In this document: one piece after another, positions 25,469 to 33,275 of the stretch
Layout: the number at the start of each line of letters is the position of its first letter
Numbering within the stretch: the first letter of the stretch is position 1
Source of the DNA: JAWVFM01 sp963841455
Lineage (GTDB): Bacteria; Actinomycetota; Thermoleophilia; Solirubrobacterales; 70-9
DNA length: 64,000 bases
NCBI GenBank assembly: GCA_963841455.1
Contig: CAWJCU010000002.1
Coordinates: 124,001 to 188,000 of the forward strand
Direction: 5' to 3'
Notes under the pieces: generated by a model
Database searches by the model: none
Told to the model about the DNA's origin: nothing
What the model saw: only the letters and a program-made list of their open reading frames with translations
Made by a program: the position numbers and the translations under genes

Positions 25469-26275
25469 ATGTCCGTCACGATCGCCGTCCTGTCGCAGAA
25501 GGGGGGCACCGGGAAGACGACCATGGTGCGCTCGCTCGCCGATGTCTTCGAGCGCCTCGGGCTCGCCGTTCTCTCGATCGATGCAGACCCCCAGGGCAAC
25601 CTCTCCGACTACTTCGACGCCGATCCCGAGGCCGCGCCCACGCTCACGGACGTGCTTCAGGGCCAGGTCCGGGCGACGGACGCCGTCCATGGTCCGCTGA
25701 TCCCGGCGAACCTGACGCTCGCCGAGGCGGAGCTGATGCTCGCCGGCAAGATCGGGCGCGAGATGACGCTCCGCAGCGCGCTGCGGGACCTGAAGCGCGA
25801 GAAGGACATGATCCTGATCGACTGCCCGCCCACGCTCGGCCTGCTGACGGTGAACGCGTTGTGCGCGGCGACGCACGCCATCCTCTCGACCGAGGCCCAG
25901 TACTTCTCGCTCCAGGGAATGGAGCAGGCGGTGGAGGTGCTCGACCTCGCCCGCGACAGCCTCAACCCGGAGCTCGAGCTGCTTGGCGTCTGCCTCAACA
26001 TCGCCAACATGCGGACCCGGCACGCGAGGCAGACGCTCGACGCCCTTCAGGAGCGATTCGGCCCGAAACTCTTCCGCACCGTGATCCGCCAGTCGATCGT
26101 CTACGCCGAGTCGGCCGAGCGGGCGGTGCCGATCCTCGCTTACCGGCCCGCGCGAGGCTCCGACTACCTCTCGCTCGCCGGCGAGATCCTGCGCCGCCTC
26201 GGTATGCACGAGATGCTCGCCCGCCTCGACGAGGTGAGCGCGGAGCTCGTCCCGGCGGGTGCGACGGCGGGATAG
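25469..26275 (+). CDS. ParA/Soj-like Walker-type ATPase
   Basis: The ATG at 25469 gives 268 residues starting MSVTIAVLSQKGGTGKTTMV with the deviant Walker A (KGGTGKT, signature Lys at its start). The A' and B motifs follow as VLSIDADPQGNLSDYF and MILIDCPPTLGLLTVNAL. Family members drive chromosome or plasmid partition, or position other cargoes, by ATP-dependent dimerisation on DNA. No parB-like gene and no parS-like site were seen here, so this is more likely an orphan positioning ATPase than the chromosomal ParA. An upstream in-frame extension to 25358 is Arg/Trp-rich and not credible. The NTF2-like gene starts 9 bp downstream. Confidence 0.9.
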   Translation: MSVTIAVLSQKGGTGKTTMVRSLADVFERLGLAVLSIDADPQGNLSDYFDADPEAAPTLTDVLQGQVRATDAVHGPLIPANLTLAEAELMLAGKIGREMTLRSALRDLKREKDMILIDCPPTLGLLTVNALCAATHAILSTEAQYFSLQGMEQAVEVLDLARDSLNPELELLGVCLNIANMRTRHARQTLDALQERFGPKLFRTVIRQSIVYAESAERAVPILAYRPARGSDYLSLAGEILRRLGMHEMLARLDEVSAELVPAGATAG

Positions 26276-26284
26276 GGTCGCCCT

Positions 26285-26719
26285 GTGACTGACGCCGACT
26301 CTCCCGAGGCGCTCGAGGACGCCATCGCGCGCTACAACGAAGCCTGGAACGCCCACGACCTCGACGCGATCATGGCCATGCACGCGCCCGACATGGTGTT
26401 CGAGAACCACACTGCGGGCGAAAGCGCGGAGGGCGAGGCCGTGCGCGAGCACATCGGCTCGATCTTCGAGACCTGGCCCGACATCCGCTTCGACGGGCGC
26501 CGCACCTACGCGCGCGAGGGCCTCATCGTGCAGGAGTGGACGGCCACGGCGACCCACGCGAACCGCATGACCCGCGGAGACCTCGTCGCTGAGCCGACCG
26601 GGAAGACCGTCACGTGGGACGGGCTTGACGTGATCCCGTTCGAGGACGGGCTCGTCAAGCGCAAGGACGTCTACTCGGACTCCGTCTCGATCCTGCGCCA
26701 GCTCGGCCTGGTCGACTAG
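26285..26719 (+). CDS. NTF2-like/SnoaL-like protein
   Basis: The GTG start gives 144 residues with the cone-shaped NTF2/SnoaL fold: IARYNEAWNAHDLDAIMAMH, APDMVFENHTAGE, VREHIGSIFETWPDIRFD, LIVQEWTATATH and the closing VKRKDVYSDSVSILRQLG. Proteins of this fold include small-molecule isomerases, cyclases and hydrolases; the polar pocket residues (His, Asp, Tyr) cannot be assigned to a reaction from sequence alone. It is cytosolic, 9 bp after the ParA-like gene. Its stop shares the CTAG tetranucleotide with the stop of the convergent homoserine kinase. Confidence 0.85.
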   Translation: MTDADSPEALEDAIARYNEAWNAHDLDAIMAMHAPDMVFENHTAGESAEGEAVREHIGSIFETWPDIRFDGRRTYAREGLIVQEWTATATHANRMTRGDLVAEPTGKTVTWDGLDVIPFEDGLVKRKDVYSDSVSILRQLGLVD

Positions 26720-27603
26720 AGCTCCGCCACGTCAGCCCCGAGCGGGCTGAATGGCACCCGCCGCACCTCCGCCCAGCCGTCCGCGAGACCGGCCAGCGAC
26801 TCCATGACCTTGCCGGTGTCCTGCCAGAAGCACCAGACGAGCACGGTTGGTCCGGCGCCTGAGATCGTCGCCCCGAGCGCCCCCAGTGCAGACGCAGCAT
26901 CCACGACGTCGAACGAGCGTGGATAGAGGCCCGAGCGCGGCCGCTGGTGGAGCCGGTCCTCCAGCCCGCGGGCGATCAGGCCAAGGTCCGATCGCTCGAT
27001 CCCGAGGACGAGTTGGGATGCGGCGGCGACGTTGGTCACGGCGTCGTCGAACGCGACGTCTGGGGGCAGGGCGGCGCGCGCGAGGTCGGTCGGGACCTCG
27101 CCGTCCGGGATCACGAGGACGCCCTCCACCCCCTGTGGCGGCTCGAGTCGCGCGGGGCGCGGGGCCCCGCCGTCGCCGTCCGGACGCGGGCACACCACGA
27201 AGCCGCCATAGAGCGCCGCGGCCACGTTATCCGGATGGCCCTCGAGCTCCACCGCCCGCGCGTAGAGCTCATCGCGCCCGAGAGCCAACTCGAAGAGATG
27301 ATCGGCCGCGAGGAGCCCAGCGACGATGGCCGCCGCGCTCGACCCGAGCCCCCGCGCGAGCGGGATCTCGCTGCGGATTGCGAACCGCAGCCCGTCGGCG
27401 GGATGCAGCGCCTCGAACGCGCGCACGCACAGGTTCGAGCGGTCCTCGGGCACATCGGCGCCGCCCGCGTCGACGGCGAACTCCTCCCCCTCGCTGACCT
27501 CGACTTCCAGATGGAGGTTGAGCGCCGCCGCGAGCACGTCGAAGCCTGGGCCCAGGTTGGCCGACGAGCCGGGCACGCGGACGAGGCGGCGGCGCGAGGT
27601 CAC
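26716..27603 (-). CDS. thrB: Homoserine kinase
   Basis: The GTG at 27603 starts TSRRRLVRVPGSSANLGPGFD, the N-terminal GHMP-kinase block of ThrB, giving 295 residues. The ATP-binding motif is IPLARGLGSSAAAIVAGLLA, followed by ELEGHPDNVAAALYGGFVV, and the C-terminal motif GATISGAGPTVLVW. The enzyme phosphorylates homoserine in threonine synthesis. The longer open frame to 27747 runs into the nucleotidyltransferase gene and is not used. Other threonine genes are not in the window. It is 28 bp downstream of the nucleotidyltransferase gene on the same strand. Confidence 0.93.
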   Translation of the reverse strand: MTSRRRLVRVPGSSANLGPGFDVLAAALNLHLEVEVSEGEEFAVDAGGADVPEDRSNLCVRAFEALHPADGLRFAIRSEIPLARGLGSSAAAIVAGLLAADHLFELALGRDELYARAVELEGHPDNVAAALYGGFVVCPRPDGDGGAPRPARLEPPQGVEGVLVIPDGEVPTDLARAALPPDVAFDDAVTNVAAASQLVLGIERSDLGLIARGLEDRLHQRPRSGLYPRSFDVVDAASALGALGATISGAGPTVLVWCFWQDTGKVMESLAGLADGWAEVRRVPFSPLGADVAEL

Positions 27604-27631
27604 GCGCGCACGGTACCGGCGCCGGCGCTCG

Positions 27632-28633
27632 TCAGGTCGCGGCGAGACCGCCGGCCGAGCCGGCGATCGCGCCCGCGAGCATGCCGCCCGCGGGCACCTC
27701 GGTGCCGGCGAGGAGCACCGAGTCCTTGATCCTCGCGCCGGCCCCAACCGTCGCCGAGCGTCCGATCACGACGGTGCCGTCGACGCGCGCGCCCTCCGCG
27801 AGCTCCGCGCTCGCGTGGACCAGCGCGCGCCCGCTGAGCTCCCAGCCACCGGGCATGGGTGCCGGAGACTCCTCGTCCCCGCTGCCCTCGAGCACCTCGC
27901 CGTCGGCGTCCACGTCGACGGCTCCGGCGACGGCATCGAGGTTCCCCCGCAGGTACTCCGGGATCGACCCGACGTCGTTCCAGTACTCGTCGAAGGCGTG
28001 AACGTGGAAGGGGACGTCGTGGTCCAGCAGATTGGGGAAGACGTCGCGCGCGAAGTCGATCACCGGCACCTCGGGAAAGTAGTCGAGGACCTCGGGCCGG
28101 AACGCGTACATCATGCAGTTCACGAGGTCCGAGAGCTCCTCACCCGGCGCCGGCTTCTCCTGGAACCCCTGCACCCGTCCCTCAGAGTCGGTGACGATCA
28201 CACCCAGGTCCGAGACGTCAGCGACCCGCTTGACCGCGAGGGTGGCAACGCCACCATTGCGCTCGTGCGCCGCGACAAGCGCGGTCAGGTCGATGTCGGT
28301 CAGCGCGTCGCCCGCCAGGACGACGAACGACTCGCCGCCCTCGGTGAGGAAATCGGCCACGTTTCGCACGCCGCCCGCGGTTCCGAGCAGCGCCTCCTCT
28401 CGGCGGTAGACGAGGTCCACACCGAAGGCCGAGCCATCTCCGATCCCGCTCTCGATCACGTCCCCGAACCAGTGGAGGTTGGCGATCGCCTCGGTGAACC
28501 CCTGCGCGCCGAGAAGGCGCAGCAGGTGCGCCATCACCGGCCGGTTCGCGACCGGGACGATCGGCTTCGGTACCTCGTAGGTGAGCGGCCGCAGGCGGGT
28601 GCCCAGCCCCGCGGCCATCACCATCGCCCTCAT
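27632..28633 (-). CDS. NDP-sugar nucleotidyltransferase (GMPP-like) with short beta-helix tail
   Basis: The 333-residue protein begins MRAMVMAAGLGTRLRPLTYE with VPKPIVPVANRPVM, the nucleotidyltransferase signature G-x-G-T-R-L-x-P-L-T...PKP. Further blocks are LLGTAGGVRN, FVVLAGDALTDIDL (metal-binding Asp) and VQGFQEKP. The C-terminus contains hexapeptide-like turns (ALVHASAELAEGARVDGTV, VVIGRSATVGAGARI). It activates a hexose-1-phosphate, by resemblance mannose-1-phosphate or glucose-1-phosphate; the base and sugar cannot be fixed. A second enzyme of this kind lies at 35039. It follows ahcY by 16 bp. Confidence 0.87.
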   Translation of the reverse strand: MRAMVMAAGLGTRLRPLTYEVPKPIVPVANRPVMAHLLRLLGAQGFTEAIANLHWFGDVIESGIGDGSAFGVDLVYRREEALLGTAGGVRNVADFLTEGGESFVVLAGDALTDIDLTALVAAHERNGGVATLAVKRVADVSDLGVIVTDSEGRVQGFQEKPAPGEELSDLVNCMMYAFRPEVLDYFPEVPVIDFARDVFPNLLDHDVPFHVHAFDEYWNDVGSIPEYLRGNLDAVAGAVDVDADGEVLEGSGDEESPAPMPGGWELSGRALVHASAELAEGARVDGTVVIGRSATVGAGARIKDSVLLAGTEVPAGGMLAGAIAGSAGGLAAT

Positions 28634-28649
28634 CGCGTGAGGGGGCTGC

Positions 28650-29921
28650 TCAGGTTCCCTGGTCCCAGGAGGCCAGATATTTCTGCTGCACCTCGGTCAG
28701 GGAGTCGATCTCGACCCCCTTCGAGGCCAGCTTCAGCCGCGCGATCTCCTTGTCGATGTCCTCCGGCACCGGGTAGACCTTCTTCTCGAGCTCGGCGTGG
28801 TCGCGAACCATGTGCTCGGCCGCCAACGCCTGGTTGGCGAAGCTCATGTCCATGACGTCGGCCGGGTGTCCCTCGGCCGCCGCGAGGTTCACGAGCCGGC
28901 CCTCGGCAAGCAGGAAGATCTCCCGCCCATCTTTGGTTCGGTGACCCTCCACGAACGGCCGGGCCTCGAACGTCTCCTCCGTGATCGAGTCGAGGTCGCC
29001 CTTGTTGATCTCGACGTCGAAGTGCCCGGAGTTGGCGATGATCGCGCCGGACTTCATGACCTCGAACATGCGCCCGTCGATCGCGTCGCGGTCACCGGTG
29101 ACCGAGATGAAGACGTCGCCGACCCTCGCCGCGTCCACGGACTGCATGACCTCGAAGCCGTCCATGACGGCCTCCAGCGCCCGCAGGGGATCGACCTCGC
29201 AGACGATGACGTGAGCCCCGTGGCCCTTCGCCCGCATGGCGACGCCCTTGCCGCACCACCCGTAGCCGATGACGACGACCCGCGAGCCCGCGATCAGCGC
29301 GTTGGTCGCGCGGATGACGCCGTCGATGGTCGACTGGCCGGTCCCATAGCGGTTGTCGAAGAAGTGCTTCGTGAAGGCGTCGTTCACGGCGACGATCGGA
29401 TACCCGAGCTTCCCCTCGGCTTCCAGCGCCTTCAGCCGGATAACCCCGGTCGTCGTCTCCTCGGTACCGCCGAGGACATGCTCGAGGAGGTCCGTCCGGT
29501 CGCCGTGGAGCACGCTCACCACGTCAGCCCCGTCGTCCATCGTGATCTGCGGCCGTCGCTCGACCGCGGTCTGGATGTGGGAGTAGTAGGTGTCGTTGTC
29601 CTCACCGTTGATCGCGAAGACCTGCGCGCCGTACCGGTCGACCAGCGCGGCGGCGGTGTCGTCCTGCGTGGAGAGCGGGTTCGACGCGCACAGTGCGACG
29701 TCCGCACCGCCGGCCATCAGCGTGCGCACCAGGTTCGCCGTCTCGGTCGTGACGTGCAGGCAGCAGGCCATCGAAACGCCGTCGAGGGGGCGCTCGCGCT
29801 CAAACCGTTCGCGGATCTGGCGCAGCACGGGCATTCTTCGCTCCGCCCATTCGATCCGCTTCTGGCCAGCTTCGGCGAGGCCGATGTCGGCGATGTCGTA
29901 GCTCTTCTCGGTGGTTGCCAA
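28650..29921 (-). CDS. ahcY: S-adenosylhomocysteinase
   Basis: The 423-residue protein matches AhcY throughout: DIGLAEAGQKRIEWAERRMP, ACCLHVTTETANLVRTL, ALCASNPLSTQDD, AINGEDNDTYY, VNDAFTKHFFDNRYGTGQS (catalytic Lys/Asp region), the NAD motif VVIGYGWCGKGVAMRAKG, and NSGHFDVEI. It hydrolyses S-adenosylhomocysteine to adenosine and homocysteine, sustaining methylation. The C-terminus lacks the KPxxYRY motif typical of longer forms and ends YLASWDQGT, as in shorter archaeal-like members. The gene is preceded by a structured 230-nt leader with a possible leader peptide, annotated separately. The nucleotidyltransferase and thrB follow on the same strand. Confidence 0.96.
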   Translation of the reverse strand: MATTEKSYDIADIGLAEAGQKRIEWAERRMPVLRQIRERFERERPLDGVSMACCLHVTTETANLVRTLMAGGADVALCASNPLSTQDDTAAALVDRYGAQVFAINGEDNDTYYSHIQTAVERRPQITMDDGADVVSVLHGDRTDLLEHVLGGTEETTTGVIRLKALEAEGKLGYPIVAVNDAFTKHFFDNRYGTGQSTIDGVIRATNALIAGSRVVVIGYGWCGKGVAMRAKGHGAHVIVCEVDPLRALEAVMDGFEVMQSVDAARVGDVFISVTGDRDAIDGRMFEVMKSGAIIANSGHFDVEINKGDLDSITEETFEARPFVEGHRTKDGREIFLLAEGRLVNLAAAEGHPADVMDMSFANQALAAEHMVRDHAELEKKVYPVPEDIDKEIARLKLASKGVEIDSLTEVQQKYLASWDQGT

Positions 29922-29962
29922 GGACTTCCTTTCGCTCTCTCGTGAGTCCGCAAGGGTACAAG

Positions 29963-29995
29963 CGAGGGGGACGCCGCAACGCGGCGTCCCCCTCG
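29963..29995 (-). terminator. Perfect 15-bp hairpin upstream of ahcY
   Basis: The left arm 29963-29977 (CGAGGGGGACGCCGC) is the exact complement of 29981-29995, with an AAC loop in plus orientation. The hairpin ends 41 nt before the ahcY ATG, inside its leader. No long U-tract follows on the minus strand (GCTTGTACCC), which is not unusual for high-GC actinobacterial terminators. It could be an attenuator terminator or a stabilising 5' structure. An unrelated role as a terminator for plus-strand transcription is unlikely because no plus-strand gene ends nearby. Confidence 0.6.
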
Positions 29996-30004
29996 AGAAC
30001 TGGT

Positions 30005-30099
30005 GCTGGACTCGGCCCGCCGCGCCTTGGGATGCCGGAGGGACCAGGCCCGGCAGCGCGGAGGGGGTGTCCCGGTTGGATTCGCTAGGCGCGTCCAGC
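30005..30099 (-). promoter_or_regulatory. Long-range stem domain in the ahcY leader
   Basis: On the minus strand GCTGGAC (complement of 30093-30099) can pair with GTCCAGC (complement of 30005-30011), and the adjoining GCGCC (30088-30092) with GGCGC (30022-30026). Together they close a domain of about 95 nt with a bulge on the 3' side. Inside are further complementary blocks such as GCCGG and CCGGC. The 5' strand of the closing stem coincides with the last codons and stop of the small open frame at 30085-30153, so a translating ribosome would open it. It does not match the SAH, SAM-I or SAM-II consensus that I know. Confidence 0.5.
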
Positions 30100-30153
30100 C
30101 GTCTTACCTAACGGCCGGTCACCTCCAGGGTCCCGTAAGAACTGTCACTCAAT
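30085..30153 (-). CDS. Putative 22-aa leader peptide upstream of ahcY
   Basis: A TTG at 30153 opens a 22-codon frame ending in TAG at 30085-30087. The peptide starts MSDSSYGTLEVDRP (M for TTG) and ends LGKTAGRA. The support is its ribosome site: AAAGGAGGTGGTCC on the minus strand, four nt before the TTG, matching 13 of 14 bases of the full complement of a typical 16S 3' end. The last codons fall in the 5' arm of the leader's closing stem. The peptide has no run of a single regulatory amino acid and no Met beyond the initiator. I infer a leader peptide. It could instead be a chance frame in a structured RNA. Confidence 0.45.
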
Positions 30154-30157
30154 TTCG

Positions 30158-30171
30158 GACCACCTCCTTTC
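30158..30171 (-). promoter_or_regulatory. Near-complete anti-SD match (ribosome-binding site of the leader frame)
   Basis: The minus strand reads AAAGGAGGTGGTCC. The full complement of the usual bacterial 16S 3' terminus is AAAGGAGGTGATCC, so 13 of 14 positions match. Such length is rare for ordinary genes. The TTG of the 22-codon frame begins 4 nt downstream. No larger gene begins here, so the site serves either the small frame or ribosome recruitment to the leader RNA. Confidence 0.6.
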
Positions 30172-30218
30172 CCTGGTGGAGCTATCTAAGCAAATGCGGC
30201 GGAGATACCGTGGACGCC

Positions 30219-30632
30219 ATGGCCGAGGAGCTTCGAATCAGCGATGGAACGTCGATCCCGATCGACGAGGTGGACCTTCGGGCAAGCCGATCTTCGGGGC
30301 CGGGCGGGCAGCACGCCAACGTCACGGCCTCGCGGATCGAGGCGGTGTTCGACGTCCAGGCTTCACGGGCGCTGAGCGAAGCGCAGAAGCGGCGGATCGC
30401 GTCGAGGCTCGGGCCGCGGGTTACGGCCGTGGCGCAGGACGCGCGCTCGCAGGCGCGGAATCGGCAGCTGGCGCTCGAGCGGCTGGCCGACAGGCTCGAG
30501 CGCGCCCTGCGAAGGCCGAAGCCGCGGCGAGCCACGACGCCGGGGAGAGCAGCGAAGGAAAGGCGGCTGCAGGCCAAGCGGCACCGCGCCGAGCGCAAGC
30601 GCCAACGCCGTCGCCCGAGCGCCGATTGGTGA
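30219..30632 (+). CDS. arfB: ArfB-type peptidyl-tRNA hydrolase (ribosome rescue)
   Basis: The ATG at 30219 (or GTG at 30210 in frame) gives 137 residues: MAEELRISDGTSIPIDEVDL, then ASRSSGPGGQHANVTASRIE with the GGQ release motif in the class-I release factor domain-3 fold. The C-terminal third is a basic tail (RRPKPRRATTPGRAAKERR, AKRHRAERKRQRRRP) that in ArfB/YaeJ reads the empty mRNA channel. It releases peptides from ribosomes stalled on non-stop mRNA. The gene is divergent from the ahcY leader; the upstream region is shared. No other translation gene is adjacent. Confidence 0.93.
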   Translation: MAEELRISDGTSIPIDEVDLRASRSSGPGGQHANVTASRIEAVFDVQASRALSEAQKRRIASRLGPRVTAVAQDARSQARNRQLALERLADRLERALRRPKPRRATTPGRAAKERRLQAKRHRAERKRQRRRPSADW

Positions 30633-30713
30633 TTTATCCGCCCCAGAGGCCGGATAGATCCCAAATGGCGCTCCGACCCGCCCTCCTCTCGCTGAAATCC
30701 GTCCCGCGGCGGC

Positions 30714-33275
30714 CTACTCGTAGCTGATCGCCCGGATCACGTCGAGCCTCGCAGCTCGGCGGGCCGGGAGGATCGAGGCGACGAGTCCGAGCACGAGGCC
30801 GGCGACCGCGACCAGCCCCATCGTCGAGACCGGCGGGTGGTACTCGACGCCAGGCACGCCCGAGGCGAGCCCCTTGAGCAGCGCGTAACCGAGCCCGGTC
30901 CCCACGCAGATGCCGAGGAGGGCGCCGATCAACCCGATGACGAGACTCTCGTCGGTGATCGAGCGCCGGACCTGGCCGCGGCTCGCGCCGAGGGCGCGGA
31001 GGATCCCGATCTCGCGGGTGCGCTCGAGCACGGACATCGTCAGGGTGTTCACGATCCCGAACAGGCTGGCGATGATCGCGACACCGACGATCGCGTAGAA
31101 GATCGCGAACTGCTGGCTGATCTGCTTCTCGACATTCGACTTGAGCTCGGCATTCGAGAGCACCGCGAGGTTGGGGTGGCGGTGGCTGACGATCCGATCG
31201 ACCCTGCGCCGGAGGATCGGGCGCGCACGGGCCGACGTCGCCTTCAGCGCCAGCTCCGAGTCGGCAGTGACCCCGTAGACCGCGCGCATCGTCGCGAGCG
31301 ACATGCCCACCGTCTGCCCGCCGAAGACGACCGTCTCGACGACGCCCGCCACGTGGCTGTGCACCGTTCCGGACGGGCCGCGAAGCGTGATGGGGTCGCC
31401 GACGCCGAGGCCCGTCTCGTCGGCCCAGCCCTTGCCCAGGGTCACGCCTCCGTTTGCGATGCCCCTGAACGCCGCCGCGCGGCTGGCGCCGTCGATCGTG
31501 GTCTCGTCCACCTTCTCGTACTGGTCGGGCTGAAACGCGAGGAGGAGCCCCTGGTTCCTGCCGCGCTTGCCGGGCATGGCCTCGGTGAAGAGGAAGCGCT
31601 CGCGCGCGACCACGGCCGCCTGCGGGATCCGCGCGAGCCGGTCGCGCAGGTCCTTGGCGATCGTCTGCTGGGGGCCCTGCCCGGGGGCGAAGCCGCTCGG
31701 CTGGACCGTGAGGTCGCGCGCGAAGTCGCGGTCGAACTCGTCGGAGATGGTCTTCAGGAAGCTCGAGCCCAGGCTGTTGACCGCCACCACCAGCGCGAGG
31801 CCGACCATCATGGCGCTCGCGGTCGCGGCCGTTCGGGTGGGATCCGAGCGCGCGGCGTCGGCGGCGAGCCGGCCCTCGATCGGGCTCAGGCGCCGCACGG
31901 GCCACGACAACACCGCTACCAGGGGCCTGATCACGAACGGCGCAAGCAGTGAGATGCCCAGGAAGATTGCGATGACGCCGCCCATGCCCGCGGCGGCGAC
32001 GTCCGCCGTCGGCTGCGCCGAGGCGCCGAGAACCCAGGCCCCCGCGAGACCGAGGGCGATGAGGATCGTTCCGATCACCGCGCGCCGCCAGCCCGGCCGA
32101 CGGCGCAGCCCCTCGCTTCCGAGCACGGCCTGGATCGGCGGGATCCTGCCCGCGCGTCGCGCCGGGTACAGCGCGCCGAGGACCGCTGTGACGATGCCCG
32201 TCGCAACAGCCGCGATGGGCGCGAAGGCTGCGAACGAGAGGTTGCCGACCGGGAAGTTCGCCGTGTGGACGATCGCGATGAGGCCGTAGGCGAGCCCGAT
32301 GCCGAGCCCGAGCCCCAACACGGCGCCGATCAGCCCTAGGAGCGCCGCCTCGCGGAGGACCGAGCCGGTGACGAGGCGCCTCCCCGCGCCGAGCGTGCGG
32401 AGCATCCCGATCTCCCGCGTTCGCTGGAAGACGGTCATGTTGAAGGAGTTGAAGATCAGGAAGGCGCCGACGAAAAGCGCCATCGCCGCGAAGAAGTAGA
32501 GGAGGACGTTGAAGGCCTGCAGCTGCGACTGGACGTCCGAGCTCTTGTTCTGCGGCGTCTCGACCTTGACCCCGCGCCCGAAACCTGCTCTCAGCCGGCG
32601 CTGCACGCGATCGATCTCCAGCTGACCGCCGTCGACCGCGAGGTCCACCTCGTCGAACACGCGCGGCTTGTCCATCACCCGCCGCGCCGAGGCCAGCGGC
32701 ATCAAGCCGAAGCCCTGACCGCCGAAGTCGAGGCCGTTCGTGAACTGGAAGAGGCCGACGACGCGGAGTCGCCGGATCCCCGCCGGGGTGGCGAGCCGGG
32801 CGCGGTCGCCGACCTCGAGGCCGTTCGCCTGCGCCCAGCTCTCCTGGAGCGACACCTCGAGCCCGGATCGCGGCTTTCGCCCGGCGACGGTGCGCGAGTC
32901 GGACAGGTTGGCGGCGTCGGGGCTCTCGCCGGAGACGTTCACCTGCCTCGACTGATCGGTCGAGGTCACGCCATCGGAGCCGACCAGCGTGAAGACGCTG
33001 AACACCTGCCCGGAGGCCTCCCCCACCCCGGGGGTCGAGCGCGCCTTCCGCAACGACGAATGCGAAAGCGAATCCGAGCCGCTTCCCGACACCACGAGGT
33101 CCGTACGGCCATACACCGAGTCGAACAGGGAGTTGAACGTGCCGTGGATGGTCACCGCGAGGAGCAGGACGCCGAGGATCATCCCGACGCCGAGCACGAT
33201 GCCCGCGGCCGTCAGGAGAGCGCGAAGCCTGCGCGCGCGAACCTGGCGGAATGCGAGCGAGGAGAAGCTACGCAT
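30714..33275 (-). CDS. FtsX-family ABC transporter permease
   Basis: The ATG at 33275 gives 853 residues starting MRSFSSLAFRQVRARRLRAL with LLTAAGIVLGVGMILGVLL as the first helix. Two FtsX permease modules are visible, each with three helices: the first around NVLLYFFAAMALFVGAFLIF, the second at the C-terminus (FYAIVGVAIIASLFGIVNT, ERTREIGILRALGASRGQV, TGLGYALLKG). Large extracytoplasmic MacB-like domains lie between. EIGMLRTLGAGRR and EIGILRALGASRG are the paired coupling-helix motifs. With the ATPase it forms a type VII ABC (LolCDE/MacB-like) exporter or mechanotransducer. The ATPase stop overlaps its start by 8 bp. Substrate unknown. Confidence 0.92.
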   Translation of the reverse strand: MRSFSSLAFRQVRARRLRALLTAAGIVLGVGMILGVLLLAVTIHGTFNSLFDSVYGRTDLVVSGSGSDSLSHSSLRKARSTPGVGEASGQVFSVFTLVGSDGVTSTDQSRQVNVSGESPDAANLSDSRTVAGRKPRSGLEVSLQESWAQANGLEVGDRARLATPAGIRRLRVVGLFQFTNGLDFGGQGFGLMPLASARRVMDKPRVFDEVDLAVDGGQLEIDRVQRRLRAGFGRGVKVETPQNKSSDVQSQLQAFNVLLYFFAAMALFVGAFLIFNSFNMTVFQRTREIGMLRTLGAGRRLVTGSVLREAALLGLIGAVLGLGLGIGLAYGLIAIVHTANFPVGNLSFAAFAPIAAVATGIVTAVLGALYPARRAGRIPPIQAVLGSEGLRRRPGWRRAVIGTILIALGLAGAWVLGASAQPTADVAAAGMGGVIAIFLGISLLAPFVIRPLVAVLSWPVRRLSPIEGRLAADAARSDPTRTAATASAMMVGLALVVAVNSLGSSFLKTISDEFDRDFARDLTVQPSGFAPGQGPQQTIAKDLRDRLARIPQAAVVARERFLFTEAMPGKRGRNQGLLLAFQPDQYEKVDETTIDGASRAAAFRGIANGGVTLGKGWADETGLGVGDPITLRGPSGTVHSHVAGVVETVVFGGQTVGMSLATMRAVYGVTADSELALKATSARARPILRRRVDRIVSHRHPNLAVLSNAELKSNVEKQISQQFAIFYAIVGVAIIASLFGIVNTLTMSVLERTREIGILRALGASRGQVRRSITDESLVIGLIGALLGICVGTGLGYALLKGLASGVPGVEYHPPVSTMGLVAVAGLVLGLVASILPARRAARLDVIRAISYE

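Noticed and set aside
29960..30170. SAH, SAM-I or SAM-II riboswitch before ahcY
   Set aside because: None of the consensus sequence blocks of these classes that I know are present; only generic stems are seen.
30154..30180. Fragment of a 16S rRNA 3' end (GGACCACCTCCTTT on the plus strand)
   Set aside because: Only about 14 nt match and the flanks are not rRNA; it is better read as an extended ribosome-binding site on the minus strand.
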